Source of the DNA: Erwinia tasmaniensis Et1/99
Lineage (GTDB): Bacteria; Pseudomonadota; Gammaproteobacteria; Enterobacterales; Enterobacteriaceae
Direction of reading: 5' to 3'
DNA: 64,000 nucleotides
Assembly: GCF_000026185.1 (NCBI RefSeq)
Contig: NC_010694.1
Span: forward strand, 1,488,001 to 1,552,000
A program made the position numbers and the translations under genes. The notes beneath the pieces were generated by a model. The model saw nothing but the letters and a program-made list of their open reading frames with translations, had not been told where the DNA came from and did no database searches. Of the stretch, positions 1-9,993 are shown piece by piece. How positions within the stretch are numbered: position 1 is the first letter of the stretch; each line of letters starts with the position of its first letter.

Positions 1-140
1 CGCTGCGTCCCGGCATGCTGATTGGCGCGCTTAGCTTTGAGCCGCTTTCAGGCCCCGCAGCTCGCCCGTATAACAGCCGGCAGGATGCCAAGTACAAAGG
101 TCAGCAGGGCGCGGTTGCCAGCCGTATCGACAAGGACTAA
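1..140 (+). CDS. dcd: dCTP deaminase, 3' end only
   Basis: The window opens inside this gene; reading from base 3 gives the last 45 codons, ending in TAA at 138-140. The visible tail reads through [20 protein letters not shown] to a final DKD, the characteristic C-terminus of enterobacterial Dcd. The enzyme deaminates dCTP to dUTP in the cytoplasm, feeding dTMP synthesis. In E. coli dcd lies directly upstream of asmA, as here, which supports the call. The start and catalytic region are outside the window. Confidence 0.93.
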   Translation, partial: LRPGMLIGALSFEPLSGPAARPYNSRQDAKYKGQQGAVASRIDKD

Positions 141-268
141 ACGCGCGCATATTGAATCGGTGAGTTAAGATTGCAGAAGGTGGCAACTCGGTGGAACCCC
201 TTTCGTTTAGCCGGGTGAAAGGGCGGCCGTCCTTCAGTCAGTGGCAAAAGAAGAGTTAAGGAGCAGGC

Positions 269-2113
269 ATGAAAAGGTTTATTACCACACTTGCGATACT
301 GCTGGTGGTGGTGGTTTCCGGAATGACCGCGCTGGTGATGCTGGTAAATCCAAACGATTTTCGCGCCTACATGGTCCACCAGGTGGAGCAGCGTAGTGGC
401 TATCGTCTGGCGTTCAATGGCGATCTGAGGTGGCACGTCTGGCCTCAGCTTAGCATCCTCTCTGGGCCGATCACCGTGACGGCTCCCGGCGCGCAACAGC
501 CGGTCGTCAGCGCCAGCAATATGCGCCTTGACGTGGATCTTTTGCCGCTGCTCTCGCATCAACTCTCGGTAAAACAGGTCATGCTCAAAGGGGCGGTCAT
601 TCGCCTGACGCAGGACAGTGAAAGCCAGCGTGCTGCTGATGCACCCGTAGGACCGGCTGGCAGTAGTGCCTTTTCACCCGCAGACGATGTCGCGCGTGGC
701 TGGAAATTCGACATCTCCCATCTGCGTATTGCGGACAGTCTGCTGGTGTGGCAACAGGCCAACGGTGAACAGCTCAATGTACGCGATTTGAACCTGACGC
801 TTGATCAAAATCAGCCGCGTCAGGTGCACGTTGAATTCAGCAGTCGCGTCAACCGCGATCAGCGTGAGCTGCACCTCAGCGTCAGCAGCGACTTGGATAT
901 TTCTAATTACCCCCAGCGGATCAATGCGTCAATCCAGTCGCTTGATTATCAGCTTAAGGCGGTGGATTTACCGCCAGCAGGCATAGAGGGTAAGGCGCAG
1001 ATGACGGCGCGCTGGGATATCCTGACGCAGCGCTTCAGCCTTAACGATATTCTTCTCAACGCCAATGACAGCCAGCTTAGTGGGACCCTTTCAGGCACGT
1101 TTGGAGGGCGTCCCGAACTGCTGGCGGATCTGCATGCTAACCATCTCGACCTTGATTCTCTGCTCGGCCTGACTGAGGTTGCTGACGGTGCCACGAACGC
1201 TGCCGTGCAGCCCGGCGGTCACGCGCCGGTGATCGCCCGCATGCCGGTGACGGATAATGCCCATAACGTGCTTAATGCGCTGGATGGTCAACTGACGCTG
1301 GCAGTGGATCGGCTGCGTTGGCGCAGGATGCAAATGAATAACGTGCGGTTGCACGCGGCGAGCCAACAGGGTTTGCTCACCGTGGATACCCTCAAAGGAA
1401 CGGGGGAGGGCGGCAGCTTCTCTTTACCGGGTACGGTGGATGTGCGCAGCGCGCAGACCAAAGTGACCCTGGCCCCGGAGCTGAAGCAGGTTGCGATAAC
1501 GCCATTGCTGAAAGGATTTGAGCTGCCGGAGGCCGTCAGTGGCTCGCTGTCCTTGCAGGGACATTTTAGCGGGATCGGCCTGAATCTTGCCGCGTTTGAG
1601 CATCAGTGGCAGGGACAGGCTGAACTGAGCCTTGACGACGCGCAGTATGCCGGGCTGGACCTCATGCAGATGGTTCAGCGGGCGGTAGAAAACAGCAGTG
1701 ATAAAGTCCATGGAAAAGGCGACGACGGTACGCCAAACCCACAGCGTTTACGGGGTAGCGCGACGCTGAATAATGGCGTTATTTCATTCAACCAGCTTGA
1801 TGCCCGCTCGGCGTTGCTTAACTACAGCGCCAGCGGCAGCATTGATTTAGCTAAACGAGAGTTGGACGTGCTGTTTGGTGTCACCATTACCGGGGGCTGG
1901 AACGGTGACAGCGCGTTGATCGAGCGTTTGCAGCGCCTTCCCGTGCCGTTAAGGATTTACGGGCCGTGGTCGGCGGTTAATTACAATTTAAAAGTGGATC
2001 AGCTGCTGCGTCAGCAGCTGCGCGATGAAGTTCGGCAACGACTGGATAAATGGACCAGGGATAATCCAGACAAGGCTAACGGCGACGTTAAAAAGTTGAT
2101 AAACGACTTATAG
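269..2113 (+). CDS. asmA: AsmA, inner-membrane-anchored periplasmic protein
   Basis: This 614-residue protein begins with a single hydrophobic anchor (about residues 4-25), followed by a long periplasmic part with AsmA-type repeats and an AsmA_2-like C-terminal half (about 350-580). AsmA was found through suppressors of OmpF assembly defects. The family is now viewed as bridge-like proteins affecting outer-membrane lipid homeostasis; that role comes from the family, not this sequence. The ATG at 269 has an AAGGAG-type ribosome-binding site 7-8 bases upstream. Its position between dcd and yegH is the conserved enterobacterial order, and length is as expected. Confidence 0.95.
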   Translation: MKRFITTLAILLVVVVSGMTALVMLVNPNDFRAYMVHQVEQRSGYRLAFNGDLRWHVWPQLSILSGPITVTAPGAQQPVVSASNMRLDVDLLPLLSHQLSVKQVMLKGAVIRLTQDSESQRAADAPVGPAGSSAFSPADDVARGWKFDISHLRIADSLLVWQQANGEQLNVRDLNLTLDQNQPRQVHVEFSSRVNRDQRELHLSVSSDLDISNYPQRINASIQSLDYQLKAVDLPPAGIEGKAQMTARWDILTQRFSLNDILLNANDSQLSGTLSGTFGGRPELLADLHANHLDLDSLLGLTEVADGATNAAVQPGGHAPVIARMPVTDNAHNVLNALDGQLTLAVDRLRWRRMQMNNVRLHAASQQGLLTVDTLKGTGEGGSFSLPGTVDVRSAQTKVTLAPELKQVAITPLLKGFELPEAVSGSLSLQGHFSGIGLNLAAFEHQWQGQAELSLDDAQYAGLDLMQMVQRAVENSSDKVHGKGDDGTPNPQRLRGSATLNNGVISFNQLDARSALLNYSASGSIDLAKRELDVLFGVTITGGWNGDSALIERLQRLPVPLRIYGPWSAVNYNLKVDQLLRQQLRDEVRQRLDKWTRDNPDKANGDVKKLINDL

Positions 2114-2117
2114 TGGC

Positions 2118-2146
2118 GGGCGGCCGGAAATCGATGACGGCCGCCC
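2118..2146. other. GC-rich inverted repeat between convergent asmA and yegH
   Basis: GGGCGGCC (2118-2125) and GGCCGCCC (2139-2146) form a perfect 8-bp stem around a 13-base loop, just after the asmA stop. No T-tract follows on the + strand, so it is not a canonical intrinsic terminator. It may still protect or end transcripts between the two convergent genes. Confidence 0.45.
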
Positions 2147-2205
2147 TGATACCGCCTGCCTTTACGATAAAGATGGGCCGGCTATGCTGGCGTATGATGC
2201 GGTGT

Positions 2206-3777
2206 TCAGTGTGGGGCCTCGAGCGGTCGGGGAATAATCTTCACCTTCTGCACTCTGTGGCTGGCAACCTGGATCGTACGGAACAGATAGCCCCCGACCT
2301 CTATCTCCTTGCCTTCCTGGGGCACATGTTGCAGGTGCTCCATCAGTAATCCTGCTACCGTGTGATAGTCACGTTTCCTGTCCAATTGCAGCGGCAAATA
2401 CATCATCAGATCGTCCAACGGCATATGGCCATTTGCCACCCAGCTGCCGTCATTATGCTGCTGGATATCATGGCGCGGATCGGTTTTTTCATTCTCATTA
2501 GGCAGGCTGCCGGCAATCGTTTCCATCACGTCGCTGAGTGTGACAACGCCCTCTACCGAGCCAAACTCATCCACAACAAAGGCAAAATGCGTGCGCGCGC
2601 GGCGGAATTGCTCCAGCGCAGGCAGCAGGGGTAGCCTTTCAGGAAAGATCAGCGGCTGGCGCACCAGCGCGCGCAGGTCGATAGCGTTGCCATGTAACGC
2701 CTGCTTAAGCAGGTCAATCACATGCACCACGCCCAGCGGCTCGTCGCTGTGATCAGTCACCAGCATGCGCGTATGCTGATTAACGTCCAGCTGCGCCATG
2801 ACCCTCTCCGGCGAGTCGGCCAGATCGATATGCTGAATATCGTGGCGGGTGGTCATGATGCTGTTCACGCTGCGTTGGCCCATCGCCAGTACGCGAGCGA
2901 TCATCATTCGCTCTTCCCTGTTGAAAATAGCCTTAGGCCCGGCTTTTCCGGCTACCAGTGAGGAGGTTTCCGCATCCAAGTCTGCCTCGTCATGGTGCCC
3001 CCGCAAAAGCCGTAGCACGGCTTGTGCCGTACGTTTTCGCAGCGATAAATGCGCCGACAAATAGCGATGACGGTTGAATCGTGCCAGATGATTAAGCGCT
3101 TCGATAATTATGGAGAAGCCGATCGCTGCGTACAGGTAACCTTTAGGGATGGTATAACCGAAGCCGTCTGCCACCAGGCTAAATCCAATCATTAACAGAA
3201 AGCTCAGACACAGAATAATAATGGTCGGATGGGCGTTAACGAAACCTGTTAACGGCCTGCTGGCTGACAGCATCAGTAAAATGGCGATAACCACTGCTGC
3301 CATCATCACAGCAAGCTGGTCAACCATGCCAACGGCGGTTACAACGGAGTCCAGTGAGAATACCGCATCAAGTACGACGATTTGCGCGACGACCGGCCAA
3401 AAGCGGGCACCGCGCTTTTGTGAGCTCTCTTCCGCGTCTTTGCCTTCAAGGCGCTCATTCAGTTCCATCGTGGCCTTAAAAAGCAGAAACAGGCCACCCG
3501 TCAGCATAATCAGGTCGCGCGCACTGAAAGCGTGTTCACCCAGACTGAACCACGGCGAAGTCAGTGACGATAGCCAGGATACCCCAGCCAGCAGCAGCAG
3601 CCTCATCCCTAATGCCAGCAATAAACCGGTGACCCGCGCACGATCGCGCAGAGCCGGGGGCAGTTTTTCCGCGAGTATGGCGATAAAGACCAGGTTGTCG
3701 ATACCCAGTACCAGTTCCAGCATCACTAAAGTGACCAGTCCGGCCCAAATGGAAGGATCGGCAAACGATTCGAGCAT
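2206..3777 (-). CDS. yegH: YegH, TerC-family membrane protein with CBS pair and CorC/HlyC domain
   Basis: This 523-residue protein has three parts: an N-terminal TerC-like integral membrane domain of about seven helices (about 1-230), two CBS repeats (about 295-420, the second ending near [12 protein letters not shown]), and a C-terminal CorC/HlyC transporter-associated domain (about 435-515). The layout matches E. coli YegH and its relatives YoaE and CapB. Related TerC proteins are linked to metal-ion export; the substrate of YegH is not known from the sequence. It lies between asmA and the exopolysaccharide locus, as in E. coli, and is transcribed toward asmA. Confidence 0.93.
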   Translation of the reverse strand: MLESFADPSIWAGLVTLVMLELVLGIDNLVFIAILAEKLPPALRDRARVTGLLLALGMRLLLLAGVSWLSSLTSPWFSLGEHAFSARDLIMLTGGLFLLFKATMELNERLEGKDAEESSQKRGARFWPVVAQIVVLDAVFSLDSVVTAVGMVDQLAVMMAAVVIAILLMLSASRPLTGFVNAHPTIIILCLSFLLMIGFSLVADGFGYTIPKGYLYAAIGFSIIIEALNHLARFNRHRYLSAHLSLRKRTAQAVLRLLRGHHDEADLDAETSSLVAGKAGPKAIFNREERMMIARVLAMGQRSVNSIMTTRHDIQHIDLADSPERVMAQLDVNQHTRMLVTDHSDEPLGVVHVIDLLKQALHGNAIDLRALVRQPLIFPERLPLLPALEQFRRARTHFAFVVDEFGSVEGVVTLSDVMETIAGSLPNENEKTDPRHDIQQHNDGSWVANGHMPLDDLMMYLPLQLDRKRDYHTVAGLLMEHLQHVPQEGKEIEVGGYLFRTIQVASHRVQKVKIIPRPLEAPH

Positions 3778-3962
3778 TATCCCACCTCAAAGATATTTTA
3801 TATTAACCCGGATTGGCGCCGGGCATGACCTTGTCACCCAACAATTCAACCTATTTTAAATAGGATTAATCTGTTCTTCGTGGCATAAAAAACGTGGGTA
3901 TGCCGAAAATCGGGATTACGTAATCTGTCATTTTTCCCCTCCCTAATTCATCTGATTGTTAA

Positions 3963-3976
3963 TAGGAATAATCGTA
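3963..3976 (+). promoter_or_regulatory. RcsAB-box-like operator of the ams operon
   Basis: TAGGAATAATCGTA matches 11 of 14 positions of the RcsAB consensus TAAGAATATTCCTA. It lies about 600 bases before the amsG start, close to the distance reported for the RcsA/RcsB site of Erwinia amylovora amsG, and just upstream of TTGACA at 3979-3984. RcsA/RcsB activation of exopolysaccharide operons is established in Erwinia and Pantoea. A second, weaker candidate (TAGTCTTATTCCTA, 10 of 14) occurs near 4092. Binding has not been shown here. Confidence 0.6.
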
Positions 3977-3978
3977 TC

Positions 3979-4011
3979 TTGACATATTTATTAACCAGTG
4001 ATGCCTATTTT
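3979..4011 (+). promoter_or_regulatory. Candidate sigma-70 promoter of the ams operon
   Basis: A perfect TTGACA lies at 3979-3984, three bases after the RcsAB-like site. The -10 is poor: the best A/T hexamers (such as TATTTT at 4006-4011) give an overlong spacer. A strong -35 with a weak -10 fits an activator-dependent promoter, but the exact start cannot be fixed by eye. Confidence 0.45.
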
Positions 4012-4313
4012 AAAATGAAATCATAGTGAGAAAAATCTTAATTTAGCAGGGAGGGAGAAAATAATAAGTGGTGCTCAGACTGTGGGGGAGTAGTCTTATT
4101 CCTAAAAGGAGCGGCGCGGGCCGCGAGGCTCTTGTAAAGGGTCCATTTATAACTAGTATAGCAACGTATTAGTGAATGTCTGCGTGGATGTTTTATTTAA
4201 CGCAGTACAATGGGGGGAATGTTGGTTTTTGTAAGAAAGTACACAATCCACTGATAAATGTTAGCGCCTGGCGTCAGAGATGACCGGCTTATAACTGTAA
4301 GCGACAACATTTA

Positions 4314-4351
4314 CAGCGCATTGGCAGCTACAAGCCAGGGGCGGTAGCGTG
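4314..4351 (+). promoter_or_regulatory. JUMPstart element with ops site (RfaH recruitment), ams operon
   Basis: The 38-base stretch matches the JUMPstart consensus and ends in a perfect ops motif GGCGGTAGCGTG at 4340-4351. The ops sequence in nontemplate DNA pauses RNA polymerase and loads RfaH, suppressing polarity across long surface-polysaccharide operons. The element lies about 220 bases before amsG. A second copy precedes the O-antigen operon at 22589-22626. Confidence 0.93.
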
Positions 4352-4569
4352 TCCTTATGAGAGTGCTCAGGACACATCAGCGAACCCTGCGCGTTAAGTT
4401 GATGATATAGCGGTTTTTTGTGGTTGTAGTGCCGGTGATGATGACCTTTTTTCCGTATTTCCTGGATAAGGTCCCTGTGTAATAACGAACGTCGTGTATG
4501 AAATATCCCTCGCCACCGTTTCGATACCAATAAATCACAGGCAACCTGAGATAAAATTAAGAGTTAACT

Positions 4570-6003
4570 ATGCGCGAAATTGAATTCACCTTTAAAGGAT
4601 TGTTAATAAGACTATCATTGGCCCTGTCAGACATCATCTTTTTCAATGCGGCGCTGGCACTAGCCATTGTGCTGGTTAATGGATTTTCAGGTGATATTCT
4701 GGCAGATATTCCGGCACACGAACTAAACTTGAAAATAGCGACTCACATTTTGCTTTCGCTGGTTTGTGTTGGGTGGTTCTGGGTAAGATTGCGGCACTAC
4801 ACTTATCGAAAACCCTTTTGGTTCGAGCTTAAAGAAGTCTTCAGAACAATCCTGATATTTTCTATTGTGGACCTTTCTGTCAGCGCATTATCAAAATGGG
4901 AACTTTCTCGTTGGATTTGGGTACTCACCTGGCTTCTGGCGATGGCGATGGTTCCCGTGGGGCGCTCCTTTGTTAAACGGATGCTGAATCGTAAAAAGCT
5001 TTGGAAAAGGCAGTCAATCATCATCGGCAGCGGAAAGAATGCGCAAGAAGCCTGGCAGGCGCTGCAAAGCGAAGAGATGATGGGTTTTGATGTGGTGGCA
5101 TTCTATGATGTTGACAGTAGCCAGAACGCCTCTGAACTGTTTGGCATTCCAGTATTGCAAGATGAAGCACAACTGTGGTCGTTAATAAACAGTGAAACCC
5201 AATTTATCGTGGCGGTTGAATACGATCAAAGTCAGTCTCGTGATTGGTGGCTAAAAAATCTCGCGAAACACCATTGTCGTTCGGTGTCGGTCATTCCCTC
5301 TTTACGCGGTGTTCCCCTGTATGGCACTGATATGGCTTATATTTTTAGCCACGAAGTGATGATCTTGCGGGTAAACAATAATCTAGCCAAACACAGTTCG
5401 CGCTTTCTTAAACGCACTTTCGATCTGGTCGGCGCGTTGGGCATTATTATCATGCTGTTGCCCGCCTTAGCCGTACTGATCTTTATGGTTTCGCGCGACG
5501 GTGGAGCCCCGATCTATGGTCACGAACGCGTTGGTCGTAACGGCCGCAAATTTAAATGTCTCAAGTTCCGCTCCATGGTAGTGAATTCCAAAGAAGTCCT
5601 TGCGGAGGTGCTGCGTAACGATCCGGTTGCGCGCGCAGAGTGGGATGAAGATTTCAAACTGAAAAACGATCCGCGTATTACCCGTATCGGTCATTTTATC
5701 CGTAAAACCAGCCTTGATGAACTGCCGCAGTTATGGAACGTGGTTCGGGGAGAGATGAGCCTGGTCGGGCCAAGACCGGTGATAGAAGCCGAACTCGAGC
5801 GCTATGCGGGCGACGTTGATTACTATTTTATGGCTAAGCCAGGAATGACCGGATTGTGGCAGGTCAGTGGGCGCAATGATGTGAGTTATGAAACCCGCGT
5901 TTACTTCGACTCATGGTACGTCAAGAACTGGTCACTTTGGAACGATATCGCCATTTTGTTCAAAACGATCGGCGTGGTTCTGAAGCGTGATGGTGCTTAC
6001 TAA
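4570..6003 (+). CDS. amsG: Undecaprenyl-phosphate galactose phosphotransferase (AmsG/WbaP family)
   Basis: This 477-residue initiating enzyme transfers galactose-1-phosphate from UDP-Gal to undecaprenyl phosphate, starting each exopolysaccharide repeat at the inner membrane. It has four to five N-terminal membrane helices, a central Rossmann-like domain (about 145-240, with [16 protein letters not shown]), another helix near 275-300, and the bacterial sugar-transferase catalytic domain to the C-terminus, including [25 protein letters not shown] and [13 protein letters not shown]. These motifs define the WbaP/WcaJ group. It is the first gene of the operon, as amsG is in E. amylovora. Galactose rather than glucose specificity is inferred from the operon type. 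Confidence 0.93.
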   Translation: MREIEFTFKGLLIRLSLALSDIIFFNAALALAIVLVNGFSGDILADIPAHELNLKIATHILLSLVCVGWFWVRLRHYTYRKPFWFELKEVFRTILIFSIVDLSVSALSKWELSRWIWVLTWLLAMAMVPVGRSFVKRMLNRKKLWKRQSIIIGSGKNAQEAWQALQSEEMMGFDVVAFYDVDSSQNASELFGIPVLQDEAQLWSLINSETQFIVAVEYDQSQSRDWWLKNLAKHHCRSVSVIPSLRGVPLYGTDMAYIFSHEVMILRVNNNLAKHSSRFLKRTFDLVGALGIIIMLLPALAVLIFMVSRDGGAPIYGHERVGRNGRKFKCLKFRSMVVNSKEVLAEVLRNDPVARAEWDEDFKLKNDPRITRIGHFIRKTSLDELPQLWNVVRGEMSLVGPRPVIEAELERYAGDVDYYFMAKPGMTGLWQVSGRNDVSYETRVYFDSWYVKNWSLWNDIAILFKTIGVVLKRDGAY

Positions 6004-6119
6004 TCAACGAGAGAGCGAAGAATAATGATCAAGCGTTACCGAGCCTGATTTGATCAACTGACGCCTTCCGGGCGCATACAGCGGTGGCCTAGCCTCTGTC
6101 ATTCAAATTACTGATAGCG

Positions 6120-7262
6120 ATGAAACAGATGATTATAATCAAAACTAAATTGATACCTCTGATGGTATCGGCGGCACTCCTTTCCGGCTGTACCATCATG
6201 CCAGGTAACCATCTCTCCACAACGGGCAAAGATGTTGTTGAACAGCAGGACAGCGATTTTGACATCGATAAGTATGTCAACGTTTTCCCCTTGACGCCGA
6301 GCCTGGTTGAGCGCATGAGGCCTAAGCCGGTGGTGGCCCAGGCGAACCCTTTGCTGCAACGCGAACTGCAGAATTACGAATACCGTATTGGCGTGGGTGA
6401 TGTGCTAACGGTAACCGTTTGGGATCATCCCGAACTCACTACGCCTGCGGGCCAATACCGCAGTGCCAGCGATACCGGTAATTGGGTTCACTCGGACGGC
6501 ACCATCTTCTATCCCTATATCGGCAGAGTGCATGTCGCCGGTCGCACCGTGCAGCAAATTCGCGATGAAATTTCCGGCCGCCTGACTAAATACATCGAAA
6601 GCCCGCAGATTGACGTCAGTGTGGCCTCGTTTAAATCGCAAAAAACTTATGTGACTGGTGAAGTGGCCACCTCAGGTCAGCAGGCAATAACTAACGTACC
6701 TCTGACTATCCTTGATGCGATTAACTCTGCCGGTGGCCTGACGGCTAACGCTGACTGGCGCAACGTTGTCCTGACGCATAACGGGCGCGAACAGCCTGTC
6801 TCGCTTCAGGCACTGATGCAAAATGGTGACCTGTCACAAAATCACCTGTTGTACCCCGGCGATATTCTTTACGTGCCGCGTAATGACGATCTTAAAGTGT
6901 TCGTGATGGGTGAGGTTAAGCAGCAGGCAACGTTGAAAATGGATCGCAGTGGGATGACGCTCGCGGAAGCGTTGGGTAATGCTCAGGGCATGGATCAGAA
7001 CGTCGCTGATGCCACCGGCGTGTTCGTTATTCGGCCTGTTAAAGGTTCAAATCGTAGCAAAATCGCCAATATCTATCAGTTAAATACTAAAGATGCTGCC
7101 GCGATGGTGATGGGAACCGAATTCCGCTTAGAACCTTACGACATCGTCTATGTCACTTCGACGCCTCTTTCGCGTTGGAATCGTGTTATTTCACAGCTGG
7201 TTCCAACCATTAACGGTGTCTACGACGCGACACGCAACGTTCAGATTATTCATAACTGGTAA
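6120..7262 (+). CDS. amsH: Wza-type outer-membrane exopolysaccharide export lipoprotein
   Basis: This 380-residue protein forms the outer-membrane channel through which polymer leaves the cell. A lipoprotein signal ends in LLSGC with the lipidated Cys at residue 24. The polysaccharide export domain follows (about 85-180), then two SLBB-type domains, and a C-terminal amphipathic helix region ending VQIIHNW, the part that forms the alpha-barrel in E. coli Wza. It lies 116 bases after amsG and immediately before the wzb/wzc pair, the invariant group-1 order. There is no strong ribosome-binding site at the ATG at 6120; an in-frame ATG at 6129 is an alternative that leaves the lipobox intact. Confidence 0.94.
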   Translation: MKQMIIIKTKLIPLMVSAALLSGCTIMPGNHLSTTGKDVVEQQDSDFDIDKYVNVFPLTPSLVERMRPKPVVAQANPLLQRELQNYEYRIGVGDVLTVTVWDHPELTTPAGQYRSASDTGNWVHSDGTIFYPYIGRVHVAGRTVQQIRDEISGRLTKYIESPQIDVSVASFKSQKTYVTGEVATSGQQAITNVPLTILDAINSAGGLTANADWRNVVLTHNGREQPVSLQALMQNGDLSQNHLLYPGDILYVPRNDDLKVFVMGEVKQQATLKMDRSGMTLAEALGNAQGMDQNVADATGVFVIRPVKGSNRSKIANIYQLNTKDAAAMVMGTEFRLEPYDIVYVTSTPLSRWNRVISQLVPTINGVYDATRNVQIIHNW

Positions 7263-7277
7263 CCGGTGGCAGAACTT

Positions 7278-7712
7278 ATGATCAATTCAATCTTAGTGGT
7301 GTGTATCGGCAACATCTGCCGCTCCCCTACGGGGGAGAGGCTGCTGAATTCCGCCATGCCAGAGAAGAGAATCGCTTCAGCCGGCTTGAAAGCCGTGGTG
7401 GGGAGTCCGGCTGACGCAACGGCCAGCAGCGTGGCTGAGCAGCACGGTATGCCCCTGCAGGAGCATGTGGCGCAGCAGCTCACGTCAGAGATGTGTCGGG
7501 ATAATGACCTTATCCTGGTCATGGAAAAAAAACACATTGACCTGGTTTGCCGCATCAATCCCTCTGTACGTGGCAAAACCATGCTGTTTGGACACTGGAT
7601 CAATCAGCATGAAATTGCGGACCCGTATAAGAAAAGCCGGGATGCCTTTGAAGCCGTGTACGGTGTTCTTGAAAACGCTGCCCAGAAATGGGTCAACGCA
7701 TTAAGCCGATAG
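7278..7712 (+). CDS. amsI: Low-molecular-weight protein tyrosine phosphatase (Wzb)
   Basis: This 144-residue phosphatase dephosphorylates the tyrosine kinase encoded next, which is needed for cycling of the polymer-assembly machine. The catalytic loop CIGNICRS has nucleophile Cys9 and Arg15, and DPY near the C-terminus supplies the general acid Asp. I chose the ATG at 7278 because MINSILVVC aligns with the usual Wzb N-terminus; an in-frame GTG at 7266 would add four residues. It starts 15 bases after wza and ends 12 bases before the kinase start. Confidence 0.93.
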   Translation: MINSILVVCIGNICRSPTGERLLNSAMPEKRIASAGLKAVVGSPADATASSVAEQHGMPLQEHVAQQLTSEMCRDNDLILVMEKKHIDLVCRINPSVRGKTMLFGHWINQHEIADPYKKSRDAFEAVYGVLENAAQKWVNALSR

Positions 7713-7724
7713 TTGGAATTTTCG

Positions 7725-9905
7725 ATGAAAACAGAAAGTAAAGAACCCTCAGCGAACAGTGGCGAGGCGATAAAATTCGAACTGGCGCATATTGTGGGGC
7801 AGTTTCTTGACCACCGCTGGATAATTGTGGCGGTAACGCTGTTGTTTACCTTAGCGGGAACGCTATACAGTCTGTTTGCTACGCCGATTTATAGCGCAGA
7901 TGCCATGGTGCAGGTTGAGCAAAAAAATGCCAACACGGTACTTAATGACATTTCTCAGATGATGCCAAATGCGCAACCGGCCTCTGCTGCCGAAGTGGAA
8001 ATCATCACCTCGCGCATGGTTTTGGGCAAAACCGTGTCCGACCTGGGCCTTGATGTGCTGGTACAGCAGGACCATTTCCCGCTGATTGGAGCAGGTTTGT
8101 CGCGCATCTTGGGTAAAAAACCGCAACAGATTGCCGTTTCCCGTTTGAAAGTGCCGGCTATCTGGAGCAAGCATGAGCTTAGCGTGGCAGTGGACGGCCC
8201 GGACAGCTACACCGTCAGTAAAGAGGGCGACGAACTGTTTAAAGGGAAAGTCGGCCAGTTTGAGCAGCATGGTGATATTACCATGTTGGTCAGCAATATT
8301 GAGGCTGATGCGGGGACCCGCTTCACGGTTAGCAAGCTGAGCGTCCTGCAGGCAATAAAAATAATCAGCGGTAACCTCGTCGTCGCCGATTTGGGTAAAA
8401 ATACTGGCGTACTGGGACTGACCTATAGTGGGGAAGATCCGATACAGATAAGCCGGGTTCTGGACCAGATTGTCAACAACTATCTGTACCAGAATGTGGC
8501 GCGCAAATCTGAAGAAGCCGAGAAGAGTATCCAGTTCCTTGCGAAACAGCTGCCGGAAGTGCGTGGCCAGCTGGATCAGGCGGAAGATAAATTAAATATT
8601 TTCCGCCGCCAGCATGATTCAGTGGATATGTCGCTGGAAGCGAAATCCGCTCTTGATTCTTCGGTGAGCATCCAGACACAGCTGAACGAGCTGACCTTCC
8701 GCGAAGCGGAAGTTTCGCAACTGTTTAAGAAGGATCACCCGACCTACCGTGCGCTGCTGGAAAAACGTCAGACGCTGGAAAACGAGCAGGGCAAGCTGAA
8801 TGGTAAAATCAGCCAGATGCCGCAGACTCAGCAAGAGATCGTGCGTTTAACACGTGACGTGCAGGCAGGGCAGGAGATATATATGCAGCTGCTGAGTCGT
8901 CAGCAGGAGCTGAGCATCAGCAAGGCCAGCACCGTGGGTGATGTGCGTATCATCGATCACGCGGAAACCGCCGCCACGCCGGTTGCTCCGAAAAAAATGT
9001 TAATCGCCGCCGCCAGTTTGATTGCCGGGCTGGTCGTCTCTGTCGGACTCGTGCTGTTGAAAGCGCTCTTCCATCATGGGATTGATAACCCAGAGCAGCT
9101 GGAAGAGCTGGGTCTGAGCGTTTACGCCAGCGTCCCGCTTTCCGAGTGGCAGCGTAAAAAAGACCGCGAAGCGCTGTTGAAACGAAAAATGAGCGGCAAA
9201 GTTGACCCATATAACCGGCTGCTGGCGTTGGGTAACCCTACCGACCTGTCAATTGAGGCAATCCGGAGTCTGCGCACCAGTTTGCACTTTGCAATGATGG
9301 ATGCTCAAAACAACATTCTGATGATCACCGGTGCCAGCCCGGGAATTGGTAAGACGTTTATCTGTGCCAACCTGGCCATGTTGGTGGCGAAGACCGGTGG
9401 GAAAGTCCTGTTTATCGATGGCGATATGCGACGTGGCTATACGCATGAGCTGCTGGGTGCTGAGAGCAAAACCGGCCTGTCGGATATTCTGTCCGGGAAA
9501 CTCCCGTTTAATTCCGATCTGGTGCAGCGTGGCGATTACGGTTTTGATTTTATCGCGCGCGGTCAGGTGCCGCCCAATCCCTCTGAACTGTTGATGAATA
9601 GCCGCCTGCAAGAGTTGGTCGACTGGGGCAGTAAGAATTACGACCTGGTGCTGATCGATACACCGCCGGTTCTGGCCGTCACTGACGCTTCAATTATCGG
9701 CAAGTTGGCCGGTACTTCGCTGATGGTGGTGCGCTTTGAAACCAACACGGTTAAGGAAGTTGAAATCAGTTACAAACGCTTTATCCAGAACGGCATCGAA
9801 ATTAAAGGCGTTATTCTTAACGCGGTGGTGCGTAAGGCAGCCAATGGTTATGGTTATGGCTACGACTACTATGACTACAACTATCAGCAGGGTGAGAAAA
9901 GCTAA
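7725..9905 (+). CDS. amsA: Wzc-type tyrosine autokinase and polysaccharide co-polymerase
   Basis: This 726-residue inner-membrane protein controls high-level polymerisation and contacts the Wza channel. It has an N-terminal cytoplasmic segment, a first helix near residues 34-54, a large periplasmic Wzz-like domain with coiled coil, a second helix near 425-450, and a cytoplasmic BY-kinase domain. Walker A is GASPGIGKT (536-544), Walker A' follows at FIDGDMRRG (563 onward) and Walker B is LVLIDTPPV. The C-terminus has seven tyrosines (709-720), the autophosphorylated cluster removed by Wzb. I preferred the ATG at 7725 over an upstream in-frame TTG at 7713. Confidence 0.95.
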   Translation: MKTESKEPSANSGEAIKFELAHIVGQFLDHRWIIVAVTLLFTLAGTLYSLFATPIYSADAMVQVEQKNANTVLNDISQMMPNAQPASAAEVEIITSRMVLGKTVSDLGLDVLVQQDHFPLIGAGLSRILGKKPQQIAVSRLKVPAIWSKHELSVAVDGPDSYTVSKEGDELFKGKVGQFEQHGDITMLVSNIEADAGTRFTVSKLSVLQAIKIISGNLVVADLGKNTGVLGLTYSGEDPIQISRVLDQIVNNYLYQNVARKSEEAEKSIQFLAKQLPEVRGQLDQAEDKLNIFRRQHDSVDMSLEAKSALDSSVSIQTQLNELTFREAEVSQLFKKDHPTYRALLEKRQTLENEQGKLNGKISQMPQTQQEIVRLTRDVQAGQEIYMQLLSRQQELSISKASTVGDVRIIDHAETAATPVAPKKMLIAAASLIAGLVVSVGLVLLKALFHHGIDNPEQLEELGLSVYASVPLSEWQRKKDREALLKRKMSGKVDPYNRLLALGNPTDLSIEAIRSLRTSLHFAMMDAQNNILMITGASPGIGKTFICANLAMLVAKTGGKVLFIDGDMRRGYTHELLGAESKTGLSDILSGKLPFNSDLVQRGDYGFDFIARGQVPPNPSELLMNSRLQELVDWGSKNYDLVLIDTPPVLAVTDASIIGKLAGTSLMVVRFETNTVKEVEISYKRFIQNGIEIKGVILNAVVRKAANGYGYGYDYYDYNYQQGEKS

Positions 9906-9912
9906 CTGCCGA

Positions 9913-9946
9913 GCGGGATCTTTAACGCCCTGTTAAACGATCCCGC
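9913..9946 (+). other. Strong intra-operon hairpin after wzc
   Basis: GCGGGATC-TTTAAC (9913-9926) pairs with GTTAAA-C-GATCCCGC (9932-9946), giving 14 base pairs with one bulged C and a 5-base loop. It starts eight bases after the wzc stop. No T-tract follows, so it is not a standard terminator. A stem-loop after wzc in the E. coli K30 capsule operon is known to separate high-level export genes from the serotype genes; a similar attenuating or RNA-stabilising role is an inference here. Confidence 0.75.
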
Positions 9947-9993
9947 GGTTCTGGCAAGGGTCAGTTTGTGAATGTTTAATAAGGTGCCTGGTA

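Larger units (their letters stand above)
3778..4569. other. Long regulatory intergenic region upstream of the ams operon
   Basis: These roughly 790 bases separate divergently transcribed yegH and amsG and contain no convincing gene. They are AT-rich in the first half and hold an RcsAB-box-like site, a TTGACA element and a JUMPstart/ops element, all annotated separately. If transcription starts near 4015, as the TTGACA element suggests, the leader RNA before amsG is over 500 bases long, which is characteristic of RfaH-dependent capsule operons. Short open frames here do not have protein-like character. Confidence 0.8.

Noticed and set aside
3221-3859. 212-codon open frame on the + strand across yegH
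   Set aside because: Ser/Thr-rich shadow of the membrane segment of yegH, with no independent support.
4092-4105. Second RcsAB-like site TAGTCTTATTCCTA
   Set aside because: Matches 10 of 14 but the conserved AAGAA half is poor; the site at 3963 is better placed and better matched.
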